Part shown: piece by piece, positions 9,462 through 18,397 of the stretch
Layout: each line of letters opens with the position of its first letter
Position numbering within the stretch: the stretch's first letter is position 1
Notes under the pieces: generated by a model
The model's database searches: none
Told to the model about the DNA's origin: nothing
What the model saw: the letters and a program-made list of their open reading frames with translations, nothing else
Made by a program: the position numbers and the translations under genes
Origin: Streptomyces diastaticus subsp. diastaticus
GTDB lineage: Bacteria > Actinomycetota > Actinomycetes > Streptomycetales > Streptomycetaceae
Direction of reading: 5' to 3'
DNA length: 64,000 bases
NCBI RefSeq assembly: GCF_011170125.1
Contig: NZ_BLLN01000005.1
Span: 1,984,001 to 2,048,000 of the forward strand

Positions 9462-11624
9462 TTGCAGAGCAATCTGATCCAGAGCAAGGTCATGACCGTG
9501 GAGGAGGTCTTCACCGGACGCCAGTACCGCCTCGACACCTATCAGCGGGAATTCACCTGGGGCCGCTCGGACGTTCGCCGCCTCATCGATGACTTACGCA
9601 AGAAGTTCTCGGCCAACTGGCGCCTGGAGCACGACCGCACCCGAGTTGCGCGCTACCAGCCCTACTTCCTCGGCCCGTACGTCTACCACGAGGAAGACCG
9701 GACAACGTATCTGGTGGACGGACAGCAGCGGATCACCACCCTGCACCTGATGTTGATCTACCTGCGCGAGCTTCTGCGCGCCCAGGACCTCGAAGACGAA
9801 GCCGGCCGGCTCACGAGCCTCATCAAAAGCCGGAAGTACGGGCGCTCCGTGCACACCCTGGACATTCCGGACCGTTCGGTGTTCCTGGAAGAGGTCTTCA
9901 CAGAGAAGGGATTCTCCCTTCCCGATGATGCCCCGGGCGCGCTCCGCAAGCTGTGGGAGGCGTCATGCGTCTTCCAGGAGGAGTTCCCCGAGGAGTTGCG
10001 CGGAGACGCGCTGCCCTACTTCGTGGATTGGCTGCTGGAAGGGGTATGTCTCGTCGGGATCCAGGCGGGCACCTCCGAACAGGGGTGGGAGATCTATGAG
10101 TCCATGAACGACCGCGGAGTGCGGCTGGGCCCGATCGACCTCCTCAAGAGCTTTCTGCTTTCCAAGATCGACAAGGCGCCAGACGGTGCGGACAAGGTCT
10201 GGCGTCGGACCGTCTCCGAACTGGCGGCTGTTGACGTGAACGCGCCGAGCGACTTCCTCAAGACGTTCCTGATCGCGCGGTTCGCCCGCATCCCTACCTC
10301 GGACGACTCGTCCTCCACCGACGTCGAGAAGATCAGCGGCCCGTTCCACACGTGGGTCAAGGAGAACGCGTCGGCCTTGGGGCTGATCCGCTCCTCCGAC
10401 CACCGCGCCCTGATCGACGAGCTGGAAATCTACGCGAACCACTACCGGACACTGGCAGCCGCCGCACGCGCCTACGTCCCCGACCTGGCCAGTGTCTTCT
10501 TCAACGCCTACAACGGCATGTCGATCCAGACCGCGCCCGTTCTGGCAGCGGTCCATCCCCGCGACTCCTTGGCCACCTGCAAGGCCAAAGCCAAGCTGGT
10601 CGCCGACTACCTCGACCTCGTCCTCGTCCGGCGCCTCGTCAATGACCTGCCGTGCTCGCCGGCCGACCTCGACCAGGAGGCGGTGAGGCTTGTCGGCCTG
10701 CTGCGCGGTGGGCTGGACGTCAGCAGACTGCGCGAGGTCCTGGCTGAGGAGATCGCGCGGCTCCCGTACGACTTCGACGCCATGAAGACCTATGGGCTCC
10801 GGTCGAACAACAGCCGACAGGTGCGCTACCTCCTCGCACGACTCACCGGCTTCGTGGAGTCCTCCTGCTCGCGAAGTGACGAGATGGGAGCCTACCTGGA
10901 CGGTCGGCGTCCCTTCGAGATCGAGCACATCTGGGCCAACCGTTTCGAGCGGTACCAGCCCGAGACGAAGAAGCGCCCGGTCTTCGACTCCTACCGCAAC
11001 CGCCTGGGCGCGCTGCTCCTGCTGAAGAAGTCGGACAACGCCAGCTACCAGGACCTGCCGTACGAAGAGAAGGTCGACTACTACCAGCGCCAGAACCATC
11101 TCGCCGGCTCTCTGCACGTCAAGCACCGGGAACGCAATCCCGACTTCAACAAGTTCGTGCGCACCCGGAAGCTCGACGGGCTGCTGCGCCCCTTCCCCAA
11201 ATTCACCATGTCGGCGATCGAGGAGCGGCAGAAGCTGTATCAGAAGCTCTGCGAGATCGTCTGGGACCCGGCGGCGGCCTTCGGCACGCCCGCGATCCCC
11301 ACTCAACGCGTCGATCGCTCGCGTACACGGACCCGGGCCCGGTACGACGTGGCCATCACTGATCTCGTCGCGAAGGGCATGCTGCCTCAGGGCGTCCAGC
11401 TCGTCGGCAGCCGTCGCGGAGTGCGGTTCGGAGCCGAGGTCCTGGATGACGGGCGCATCAGAGTGGATTCAGGGGAGACGTTCGGCTCGCTCTCCGCGGC
11501 GGGTGAATTCGTCCTCCAGTCTCAGTCATGTGCCGGGTGGAACTTCTGGCGGGCTCGCCTCGGGGACCACGAGGTGAAGCTGGTGGATGTCCGGCGCGAG
11601 GCCCTGGAGCAAGGGCTGGTCTGA
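9462..11624 (+). CDS. GmrSD-type DUF262-DUF1524 (HNH) nuclease with C-terminal RAMA-like domain
   Basis: A 720-residue predicted type IV-like restriction enzyme. The N-terminal DUF262 domain has YQREFTWG (27-34) and the nucleotide-binding motif VDGQQRITTLHL (DGQQR at 86-90). The C-terminal DUF1524 HNH-type domain has FEIEHIWANRF (His489) followed by YRNRLGALLLLKK. Residues about 625-715 (ITDLVAKGMLPQGVQLVGS, VRVDSGETF-like, WNFWRARLGD) resemble the RAMA domain, which is predicted to read adenine-methylated DNA. The TTG at 9462 with AGGAG four bases upstream gives the normal family N-terminus; ATG 9492 would still keep YQREF. It follows the DndB-like gene on the same strand and is convergent with the next gene. 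Cutting modified phage DNA is the inferred role. Confidence 0.88.
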   Translation: MQSNLIQSKVMTVEEVFTGRQYRLDTYQREFTWGRSDVRRLIDDLRKKFSANWRLEHDRTRVARYQPYFLGPYVYHEEDRTTYLVDGQQRITTLHLMLIYLRELLRAQDLEDEAGRLTSLIKSRKYGRSVHTLDIPDRSVFLEEVFTEKGFSLPDDAPGALRKLWEASCVFQEEFPEELRGDALPYFVDWLLEGVCLVGIQAGTSEQGWEIYESMNDRGVRLGPIDLLKSFLLSKIDKAPDGADKVWRRTVSELAAVDVNAPSDFLKTFLIARFARIPTSDDSSSTDVEKISGPFHTWVKENASALGLIRSSDHRALIDELEIYANHYRTLAAAARAYVPDLASVFFNAYNGMSIQTAPVLAAVHPRDSLATCKAKAKLVADYLDLVLVRRLVNDLPCSPADLDQEAVRLVGLLRGGLDVSRLREVLAEEIARLPYDFDAMKTYGLRSNNSRQVRYLLARLTGFVESSCSRSDEMGAYLDGRRPFEIEHIWANRFERYQPETKKRPVFDSYRNRLGALLLLKKSDNASYQDLPYEEKVDYYQRQNHLAGSLHVKHRERNPDFNKFVRTRKLDGLLRPFPKFTMSAIEERQKLYQKLCEIVWDPAAAFGTPAIPTQRVDRSRTRTRARYDVAITDLVAKGMLPQGVQLVGSRRGVRFGAEVLDDGRIRVDSGETFGSLSAAGEFVLQSQSCAGWNFWRARLGDHEVKLVDVRREALEQGLV

Positions 11625-11739
11625 CCACGTCGCCACCCCGTCTCCACGCAACCAAGGCCGTCCCCCTCCGGCCGAGGGTGGGCCGCGCATGTCCGGTCCG
11701 GGGAGTCGTTGCCGGCTCGCCCGGCGCCATGAGCGGACG

Positions 11740-11768
11740 GCGGTGTCCCTTCGCAGCGGGGACACCGC
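11740..11768. terminator. Stem-loop between convergent genes
   Basis: A 10-bp perfect stem (GCGGTGTCCC with GGGACACCGC) around a 9-base loop. It lies in the 285-base gap between the nuclease gene (plus) and the aldehyde dehydrogenase gene (minus). It lacks a T-run, as is usual in Streptomyces, and could serve both strands. Confidence 0.5.
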
Positions 11769-11908
11769 GCCGGCGGTTTGGCGAGGTCGCGTGGCGGCGT
11801 AGGCGTGGTAGCGCGGGCGGCCGGCAGGTGCGGTGCGCGCCGCCCCGCCGGTCCGGGGGCGGCGGCGGGCGCGGGGCGTCACGGTGGTGTCGCCCAAGGC
11901 CGATACGG

Positions 11909-13324
11909 TCAGCCCGCCAGGCCGCCCAGTTCCGTCCCGGCGGGCAGCACCCGGACGAGCTTCTTGTTGACGAACTCGCGCATGCCGAGGTGGCCGAGTT
12001 CGCGGCCGTAGCCGGAGCGCTTGATGCCGCCGAAGGGGAGGTCGGCCTGGGTGGAGGTCGGGTGGTTGATCCAGACCATGCCGGTCTCGATGCGCTCGGC
12101 CACGCGGCGGGCGCGGTCGGTGTCGGCGCAGAAGACGGTACCGCCGAGGCCGTACTCGCTGTCGTTGGCCAGGGCGACGGCCTCGTCCTCGTCGGCGGCG
12201 CGGTGGACGACGGCGGCCGGGCCGAAGAGTTCCTCGGCGTAGGCGCGCATGCCGGGCTCGACGCCGGTGAGGATGGTCGGCTCGACGTAGGCGCCGGGGC
12301 GGTCGACGCGCTTGCCGCCGATGACCAGTTCGGCGCCCTGGCGGACGGTCTCCTCGATCTGCTCGACCAGGGTTTCGGCGGCGCCCTCGGAGGAGAGCGG
12401 GCCGAGCGTGGTCGACTCGTCGGCCGGGTCGCCGGGCTCCAGCCGGGCGAAGGCGGACTTCAGGCCGTCCACGAAGGCGTCGTAGTGGGCGTCGAGGACG
12501 ATGAAGCGCTTGGCGGCGACGCAGCTCTGGCCGGTGTTGGCGAGGCGGCCCGCGGCGGCGGCCTTGACGGTGTGCTCCAGGTTCTCGCCGTCCAGGACGA
12601 CGAAGACGTCGCTGCCGCCCAGCTCCAGCAGGCTGGGCTTCATGTTGGCCCCGGCGCGCTCGGCGACCTTGGCGCCCGCGCCCTCGCTGCCGGTGAGGGA
12701 GGCGCCGCGCACCACGCGGCTGTCGATGATGCGGGAGACCTCGTCGTGGCCGACGAAGAGATTGGTGTACGCACCCGGGGGCAGACCGGCGTCCTGGAAT
12801 ATCTTCTCCAGGGCCAGCGCGGACTGGGCGCAGATCCCGGCGTGCTTGACCATGACGGTGTTGCCGAGGACGAGGTTGGGCCCGGCGAAGCGGACGACCT
12901 GGTAGAGCGGGAAGTTCCACGGCATCACGCCGAGCAGCACTCCGAGCGGCTCGCTGACCAGGTACGCCTCCCCCTCCTCGACGTCGAGCGGCTCGGGGGC
13001 GGCGAACTCGGGGCCGTACTTCGCGTAGTAGGTGAGGATCGAGGCGGCCAGGTCGACCTCGCCGCGGGCCTCGGAGATCAGCTTGCCCATCTCCTCGGTG
13101 ACGATCTGGGCGAGCGCCTCCTTGCGCTCCAGCATCAGCTCGCCGGCGCGTCCGACGGCCGCCGCGCGGTCCTCGATGGTGCGGGCACGCCACTCGCCGA
13201 AGGCCTGGTGGGCCGCTTCGACACGGACGTCCACCTCCTTGCCCTCGATCTGCGGGAACTCCGCGACGGTCCTCCCGGTGGCCGGGTTGACCGTGGCGAA
13301 CGTGCTCTTGCTCTGCTCCGTCAT
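11909..13324 (-). CDS. gabD: NAD(P)-dependent succinate-semialdehyde dehydrogenase
   Basis: Aldehyde dehydrogenase superfamily member, 471 residues, predicted to oxidise succinate semialdehyde to succinate in the cytoplasm (GABA and related catabolism). Seen: PWNFP at about 135-139 in the cofactor domain, general base Glu234 in [10 protein letters not shown], and nucleophile Cys268 in [12 protein letters not shown]. The cofactor-site lysine region reads [10 protein letters not shown] and the C-terminal [15 protein letters not shown] is typical. The ATG at 13324 has GAGG five to six bases upstream. It appears monocistronic, convergent with the defence genes. The short 471-residue form with the KHAG motif is common in actinobacterial GabD2-like enzymes. 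Substrate assignment rests on family similarity. Confidence 0.9.
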   Translation of the reverse strand: MTEQSKSTFATVNPATGRTVAEFPQIEGKEVDVRVEAAHQAFGEWRARTIEDRAAAVGRAGELMLERKEALAQIVTEEMGKLISEARGEVDLAASILTYYAKYGPEFAAPEPLDVEEGEAYLVSEPLGVLLGVMPWNFPLYQVVRFAGPNLVLGNTVMVKHAGICAQSALALEKIFQDAGLPPGAYTNLFVGHDEVSRIIDSRVVRGASLTGSEGAGAKVAERAGANMKPSLLELGGSDVFVVLDGENLEHTVKAAAAGRLANTGQSCVAAKRFIVLDAHYDAFVDGLKSAFARLEPGDPADESTTLGPLSSEGAAETLVEQIEETVRQGAELVIGGKRVDRPGAYVEPTILTGVEPGMRAYAEELFGPAAVVHRAADEDEAVALANDSEYGLGGTVFCADTDRARRVAERIETGMVWINHPTSTQADLPFGGIKRSGYGRELGHLGMREFVNKKLVRVLPAGTELGGLAG

Positions 13325-13605
13325 GATGACCTCGCGTCGGCTGATGGGTCGGGCGCGGCTTCCGCTCCGGCCGCCGGATCCTCAGGCGGGCGTTCGGCGC
13401 TCCGCGGGCCGGTCCGGTACGGGTGCTGCGCGCGCAGCGACCGTGACTCTGTGCGGCCGGTGGCACCTCATGCGTGACCGGCGCCCCTCACTCCGCACCC
13501 GTCCCACGGTGTACCCGCGCGCAAAAGCGGTAAACCGGAACAATCGCCTGTGCGTCAGGCCGACAGGGACGAGCCGCGGGCCGGGCGGCGGCGCGGCAAC
13601 GACAA

Positions 13606-13651
13606 AGCGCCCCGGCTCCCCACCTGGCGGTGCAGGGGGAACCGGGGCGCT
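13606..13651 (-). terminator. Stem-loop after the Pro/Gly/Gln-rich gene
   Basis: AGCGCCCCGG (13606-13615) pairs with CCGGGGCGCT (13642-13651), with a further CTCCCC/GGGGGA pairing inside. It lies just past the stop of the minus-strand gene ending at 13689. The rest of the 13325-13688 gap holds only the presumed gabD promoter; I see no gene there. Confidence 0.55.
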
Positions 13652-13688
13652 CCGCCGGTGCGGGGGCGGCCGTCCCGCGGGGATGCGT

Positions 13689-14297
13689 TCAGGCGTGGGC
13701 CTCTTCGCCCGGCTCGGCGTGCCGGGGCCGGCCCTGGGCCTGACCGGCGGCGGGCGCCGGCCCGGAAGCCGGTCCGGAAGCCGGTCCTGCGTGGCCGCCC
13801 TGGCCCGACATGCCCTCTCGCGCGGCAGTCTGCTCCTGGCCGGGAGCGGGCCCGCCCGGGCGCGGGGCGAAGCCCTGCGGCGCCGGAGCGCCCTGCGGGG
13901 GACGCGGGCCCGAGGAGGAGCCCTGCTGACCCGCGCCGCCCTGGGCCGCGGCGGCGAAGCCCTGCGCCGAGGCGGGACCGGGGCGGGCCGGGCCGGGAGG
14001 CTGCGGGCCGGGGCCCTGCCGCCCCTCGGGCGCGCCCTGGCCGGGAGCCTGCTGCCCCGGAGCGCCGGAGCCTCGCCGGGGGGCGGGCATCCCCGCGACC
14101 GGGTTGCCGGGACCCTGCGGGCCGGGGCCCTGCGGTGGGCGCTGCTGCTGCTCGGGGCGCCGCGGCGGGAGGATGCTGCTCCAGTCGAGGGCGCTCTGAG
14201 CCTCCAGACGGGCCTGGTCGGCCACTCGGCGCGTCTCGGTGAGGACGTCGCCTTGCTCGCGTACCAGCTGGTCGTAGATCGGAGGATTCGGTGACAC
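13689..14297 (-). CDS. Pro/Gly/Gln-rich hypothetical protein downstream of a sigma factor
   Basis: A 202-residue protein starting at GTG 14297. The first 45 residues (MSPNPPIYDQLVREQGDVLT, then an amphipathic helix with VADQARLEAQSALDW) look folded. The remainder is a disordered low-complexity tail of Pro, Gly, Ala and Gln (GPGPQGPGNP, PAPQGFAPRPGGP). No transmembrane segment or signal peptide is present. It starts 75 bases after the sigma-factor stop, same strand, so cotranscription is likely. I do not recognise a domain. The conserved N-terminal helix next to a stress sigma factor is compatible with a regulatory partner, but that is only inference. Confidence 0.7.
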   Translation of the reverse strand: MSPNPPIYDQLVREQGDVLTETRRVADQARLEAQSALDWSSILPPRRPEQQQRPPQGPGPQGPGNPVAGMPAPRRGSGAPGQQAPGQGAPEGRQGPGPQPPGPARPGPASAQGFAAAAQGGAGQQGSSSGPRPPQGAPAPQGFAPRPGGPAPGQEQTAAREGMSGQGGHAGPASGPASGPAPAAGQAQGRPRHAEPGEEAHA

Positions 14298-14372
14298 TTC
14301 GGTGGATCTTCCCTTGTGCGGTCGTGCCGACGAGCGGCGGTGCAGTCGCCCACCGTACTGGGTGGCGCCCGC

Positions 14373-15278
14373 TCACTCCTCGGCGAGCATCCCCGAACGG
14401 AGTCGGGTGAGGATGCGCGACAGCAGCCGGGAGACGTGCATCTGCGAGATGCCGAGCTCGGCGCCGATCTGCGACTGGGTCAGCTCTTCGCCGAACCGCA
14501 TTTCCACGATGCGGCGTTCACGCTCGTCGAGGGTCTCCAGGAGAGGGGCGAGCGCGTGCAGGTCCTCGACCAGTTCCTGGGCGGGGTCCGGGGCGCCGAG
14601 GGTGTCGGCGAGCGAGCGGGGGCTGCCGCCGGCGCGGTTGTCGTCGCCGGACTCGGTGGGGACGTCGAGCGAGCCGGCGGTGTAGCCGTTGGCGGCGACG
14701 AGGCCCTCGACGACCTCCTCCTCGGTCCGCTCCAGCTTGGCGGCGAGCTCCTTGACGGTGGGCTCGCGGTCCAGCTCGGCGGCGAGCGACTCCTTGGCCT
14801 TGGCCATGTCGACCCGCAGCTCCTGGAGCCGGCGCGGGACGTGCACGGCCCAACTGGTGTCACGGAAGAACCGCTTGATCTCGCCGACGATGTACGGCAC
14901 GGCGAAGGTGGTGAACTCCACCTCGCGGGAGAGGTCGAAACGGTCGATCGCCTTGATCAGGCCGATGGTGCCGACCTGGACGATGTCCTCCATCTCGCCC
15001 TGGCCGCGGTGGCGGAACCGCCCGGCGGCGTAGCGGACGAGGGAGAGGTTCATCTCGATGAGCGTGTTGCGTGCGTACTGGTGCTCGGGCGTGCCCTCCT
15101 CCAGTGTCTGGAGCCGGTCGAAGAAGATCTTCGACAGGTCTCGGGCGTCCTGGGGGGCGATCTTGCCGCCGTCCTCCACCCAGGGCAGGTCCGCGGCCGC
15201 GGCGGGACCGCCGGCCGGGGCGGCCTCGGTCCCCTTGACCTGTCGTCCCGCTTCAGTCTGTGCGGACATCGCCGTCAT
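14373..15278 (-). CDS. RNA polymerase sigma factor, SigB/SigF/SigG family
   Basis: A 301-residue group 3 sigma factor, directing RNA polymerase to stress or developmental promoters. Region 2 is seen in NLSLVRYAAGRFRHRGQGEME, DIVQVGTIGLIKAIDRFD and FTTFAVPYIVGEIKRFFRD. Region 3 follows (HVPRRLQELRVDMAKAKESL), and region 4 has an HTH in ELTQSQIGAELGISQMHVSR. The ATG at 15278 has GGAGG about seven bases upstream; a second ATG lies at 15269. No anti-sigma factor gene is adjacent, which is common for the many SigB-like paralogues of Streptomyces. I cannot tell which paralogue (SigF, SigB, SigN and so on) this is, so no symbol is given. Confidence 0.93.
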   Translation of the reverse strand: MTAMSAQTEAGRQVKGTEAAPAGGPAAAADLPWVEDGGKIAPQDARDLSKIFFDRLQTLEEGTPEHQYARNTLIEMNLSLVRYAAGRFRHRGQGEMEDIVQVGTIGLIKAIDRFDLSREVEFTTFAVPYIVGEIKRFFRDTSWAVHVPRRLQELRVDMAKAKESLAAELDREPTVKELAAKLERTEEEVVEGLVAANGYTAGSLDVPTESGDDNRAGGSPRSLADTLGAPDPAQELVEDLHALAPLLETLDERERRIVEMRFGEELTQSQIGAELGISQMHVSRLLSRILTRLRSGMLAEE

Positions 15279-15790
15279 CAGTACCCCTCCTCTTTCGTGC
15301 GTGGCCGGTCACCAGTGGGCCTGCGACCCGCGTGCCCGGTCAACCTGCCCCGAAACCAGCGACCTTGACATCACTGTTCGATAACGGCGCCTTCCCGCGA
15401 CAAGGCCGGCCATGCACGCGCGCACCAGACTTCTCTGTGCGATACGCAACTGAGCCGCCGGGAACTACCGGTTTCGGCCAGGAAACGCCGCTTCCCGGCC
15501 ACCCTCGCACGCTCGCGCCACCCGGCGGGGAGGCGGGGGTGGTCCGCTCCTCTCCCCCGGTCCCGGGCGGCGCACCTGACGTCCGGTCACCCCGGGACGG
15601 CCGCGCGTGTCACCCCACCGGCCCACCCCCCGCGCGCCCCGCGGTGGCGAGGCGGTGTCGCCCGGGGCCGCGCACCGGCGGTGTCCTATCGTGGGCGCGG
15701 GCAGGCCGGGCCGCACGCCTCCGGGCCCCGCCCGGGACGGCTCCGGCGCCCCCGCACCGCCGAGCCCGACCGAGCCAGGAGTCCCGTGCC
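15279..15790. other. 512-base divergent intergenic region
   Basis: Lies between the sigma-factor gene and the dsbA-like gene, so it should hold both promoters. The part next to the sigma gene (15360-15470) is less GC-rich and includes an isolated TTGACA at 15365-15370 without a well-placed -10. No convincing ORF, RNA gene or repeat was found. Confidence 0.4.
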
Positions 15791-16597
15791 ATGACCTCCG
15801 CGCCGCCCGCCGCCCGTCCCCCTTCCGGTTCCCGAGGGCACCGCCGCCGCAAGGTGGTCGCCGCGCTGGTGCTGGTCGCCGCGCTGGTCGGCGGGACCTT
15901 CGCGCTCGCTCTCGACGGGCAGCGCGACCGGGAGCGCGAACGCTCGGAGCGGACCGCGACCGAGGCCGGCTCGGGGGCGGGCGAGCGCGACGAGGCGCTG
16001 CTGCGGCTGGCCCGGCGGGAGAAGGGCGACCCGATGGCGGTCGGGGACGTCGACGCGCCGGTGGTGATGATCGAGTACAGCGATTTCCAGTGCCCTTACT
16101 GCGGCCGGTTCGCGCGGGAAACCAAGCCGGCGCTTCTGCGGGAGCACGTCGAGGAGGGCGTGCTGCGCATCGAGTGGCGCAACTTCCCGCTCTTCGGCGA
16201 GGAGTCGGAGCGGGCCGCGCTGGCCGCCTGGGCCGCCGGGCAGCAGGGCAAGTTCTGGGAGTTCCACGACCTGGCGTACGCCGAGCCGCGCAAGCGGAAC
16301 TCCGGGGCCTTCTCCGAGAAGGCCGTGGTCGCCATGGCGAAGAAGGCAGGCGTCGGCGACCTCGAACGGTTCCGGAAGGACCTCGGCGGGGCCGAGGGGC
16401 GGGCCGCGCTCGAACGGGACCGGCAGGAGGGCTCCGGCCTCGGTGTCAGCAGCACCCCCGCCTTCCTCGTCAACGGGCAGCCCATCCTGGGCGCCCAGCC
16501 CGGCTCCGCCTTCACCGAGGCCGTCGAGACGGCCGAGGCGGACGCCCGGCGCAACAGCGAGGCCGCCGGGCCGGGCGCCGAGGAGTCCTCCAAGTGA
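15791..16597 (+). CDS. Membrane-anchored DsbA-type thiol oxidoreductase
   Basis: A 268-residue thioredoxin-fold protein. After a basic N-terminus there is one signal-anchor helix (about 24-42, VVAALVLVAALVGGTFALAL). The DsbA domain has active site CPYC in YSDFQCPYCGRF and the cis-Pro loop SSTPAFLVNG. It is predicted to act outside the membrane in disulfide formation or thiol reduction. The ATG at 15791 has AGGA upstream. The stop overlaps the GTG of the CcdA-like gene (GTGA), so the two are translationally coupled. CcdA proteins pass electrons across the membrane to such thioredoxins, so the pair likely forms one redox relay. Confidence 0.92.
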   Translation: MTSAPPAARPPSGSRGHRRRKVVAALVLVAALVGGTFALALDGQRDRERERSERTATEAGSGAGERDEALLRLARREKGDPMAVGDVDAPVVMIEYSDFQCPYCGRFARETKPALLREHVEEGVLRIEWRNFPLFGEESERAALAAWAAGQQGKFWEFHDLAYAEPRKRNSGAFSEKAVVAMAKKAGVGDLERFRKDLGGAEGRAALERDRQEGSGLGVSSTPAFLVNGQPILGAQPGSAFTEAVETAEADARRNSEAAGPGAEESSK

Positions 16598-17496
16598 CCG
16601 AGGCCGGGCTGCTGATGGCGTTCCTCGGCGGCCTGCTGGCCCTGCTCAGCCCCTGCGGCGCCCTGCTGCTGCCCGCCTTCTTCGCCTACTCCTTCACCGG
16701 GCCGACCCGGCTGCTGCTGCGCACCCTGTTCTTCTACGCGGGGCTCTGCGCCACGCTGGTGCCGCTCGGCGCGGCGGGGGCCTTCGCGGGGCGGCTGCTG
16801 GTCGGGCACCGCGAACTGCTGGTGGCGGTCGGCGGGTGGACTCTGGTGGCGCTGGGGCTGGCCCAGATCGCGGGCCTGGGCTTCGGCTCGCGCCGGATGC
16901 AGCGGGCGGCGGGGGCACGCCGCGACGGCTCCGCGCTGTCGGTGGCGGCGCTGGGCGCGGTCTACGGGCTGGCCGGGTTCTGCGCCGGGCCGATCCTCGG
17001 CTCGGTGCTGACCGTCTCGGCGGTGGGCGGCGACCCGGTCCGCGGCGCGCTGCTGCTGGCGGTGTACGCGCTGGGGATGGCGGTGCCGCTCTTCCTGCTG
17101 GCGCTGGCCTGGGACCGCTTCGAGCTGGGCCGCAGGCGGTGGCTGCGCGGTCGGGCGGTGCGGCTGGGACCGCTCACCGTGCACTCCACCTCGGCGGCGG
17201 GCGGGCTGCTCTTCGTGCTGACCGGAGTGGCCTTCCTGGTCTTCGACGGGATGGCCTCGCTCGGCTCCGTGGTCGACGTGGAGACCGGGTTCGCCTGGGA
17301 GGAGCGGCTGGCCGAGGTGGGCGCCCTGGTCTCCGACCGGACGGTGCTGCTGGCCCTCTGCGCGGTCGCCGCCGCCGGCGCGCTGGCGGTGCTGCTGCGC
17401 TCCGGACGGCGCGCGGCGGGCCCGGTGCCCGGCGAGGCCGACGCCGAGAGGTCCGAGGAGCACCGTGAGGCAGCGCCGTCCGGCGGGGGCGGCTGA
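16594..17496 (+). CDS. CcdA/DsbD-like transmembrane electron transporter
   Basis: A 300-residue polytopic membrane protein with about six to seven helices. The two half-site motifs of the CcdA/DsbD-beta family are visible: LLALLSPCGALLLPAFFAY near the N-terminus and GLAGFCAGPILGSVL in the middle, each with the conserved Cys near a Pro. It is predicted to move reducing equivalents from cytoplasmic thioredoxin to an extracytoplasmic partner, here the overlapping DsbA-like protein. It starts at GTG 16594 inside the upstream stop. The C-terminus is a charged cytoplasmic tail. Confidence 0.88.
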   Translation: MTEAGLLMAFLGGLLALLSPCGALLLPAFFAYSFTGPTRLLLRTLFFYAGLCATLVPLGAAGAFAGRLLVGHRELLVAVGGWTLVALGLAQIAGLGFGSRRMQRAAGARRDGSALSVAALGAVYGLAGFCAGPILGSVLTVSAVGGDPVRGALLLAVYALGMAVPLFLLALAWDRFELGRRRWLRGRAVRLGPLTVHSTSAAGGLLFVLTGVAFLVFDGMASLGSVVDVETGFAWEERLAEVGALVSDRTVLLALCAVAAAGALAVLLRSGRRAAGPVPGEADAERSEEHREAAPSGGGG

Positions 17497-17566
17497 GCGC
17501 CGGGCCGCGGTACTCAGGTACTTACGCGGATGTCCCCGCCCGCGCGGCCCGGCGAGGGTGGGGCGC

Positions 17567-18361
17567 ATGAAGAGAGTGTGGACGACCCTCAAGTGGACGG
17601 CGGCGCGCGCCGTGCTGCGGACCGTCGGCCGGGCGAGCCGTGGCATCCGGATCGGCTACCGCTTCGGTTTCGACAGCGGCGTGATGCTGGACCACGTGTA
17701 CGAGAACCGGGCCCGCGGCGTGCTCGGCGTGGGCCGCGTCATCGACCGGGTCTTCCTGGACGCCGTCGGCTGGCGGGCGGTCCGGGCCCGCCGGGAGCTG
17801 CTGAGCCGGGTGCTGCGCGAGGAGATCGCCCGCCGCGAGGGCGAGGTCTTCCTGCTCGACGTCGCCGCCGGGCCGGGGCGCTACCTCCAGGACCTGGTCG
17901 AGCAGACTCCCCCGGGCCGCCTCCGGGTCCTCTGCCGAGACCTGGCCCCGGCGGGGCTGCGCAAGGGCGAGGCGATGGCGCGCGAGCGCGGGCTGGCCGG
18001 GATCACCTACCAGGTGGGCGACGCGCTGGTCCCCGTACCGCCCGAGGGGCGGGCGCCGGACGTCATCGTGGTGTCGGGGCTGTACGAGCTGCTGCTGGAC
18101 GACGCCGAGGTGCGCCAGTCGATCGAGCGGCTGCGCGGGCTGCTGGCCGAGGACGGGGTGCTGGTCTTCACCACGCAGACCCGCCACCCGCAGCTCGAAC
18201 TGATCGCGGGTGTGCTGACCGACCGCGACGGCGAGCCGTGGATCATGAAGTGCCGGGACATGGGGCAGGCCGAGGACTGGGCGGCGCGGGCCGGGTTCAA
18301 GGAGGTCAGCAGCAGGCGGGAGCGGGTCGGGCTCTTCACGGTGACGCTCTGCCGGGCGTGA
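17567..18361 (+). CDS. Class I SAM-dependent methyltransferase (Methyltransf_20-like)
   Basis: A 264-residue protein with a Rossmann SAM-binding fold: motif I VFLLDVAAGPGRYLQDL, then VLCRDLAPAGL (acidic residue at the end of strand 2), ITYQVGDAL, and DVIVVSGLYELLLDD. The N-terminal GIRIGYRFGFDSGVMLDHVY is typical of the PF12147-like family. The ATG at 17567 follows a G-rich ribosome site; an in-frame start at 17465 would overlap the CcdA gene and adds a non-homologous leader. The substrate is not evident. It lies 70 bases after the CcdA gene, possibly in the same transcript. Confidence 0.82.
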   Translation: MKRVWTTLKWTAARAVLRTVGRASRGIRIGYRFGFDSGVMLDHVYENRARGVLGVGRVIDRVFLDAVGWRAVRARRELLSRVLREEIARREGEVFLLDVAAGPGRYLQDLVEQTPPGRLRVLCRDLAPAGLRKGEAMARERGLAGITYQVGDALVPVPPEGRAPDVIVVSGLYELLLDDAEVRQSIERLRGLLAEDGVLVFTTQTRHPQLELIAGVLTDRDGEPWIMKCRDMGQAEDWAARAGFKEVSSRRERVGLFTVTLCRA

Positions 18362-18397
18362 GCCGCCGCCCCGGCGCGGGGGCCGGGGCGGTCCTGG

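Noticed and set aside
11526..13477. Long frames on both strands across the aldehyde dehydrogenase
   Set aside because: Only the frame at 11909-13324 has the catalytic Glu and Cys motifs of the family.
15365..15386. TTGACA near the sigma gene as a sigma-70 promoter
   Set aside because: No -10 hexamer at suitable spacing on either strand.
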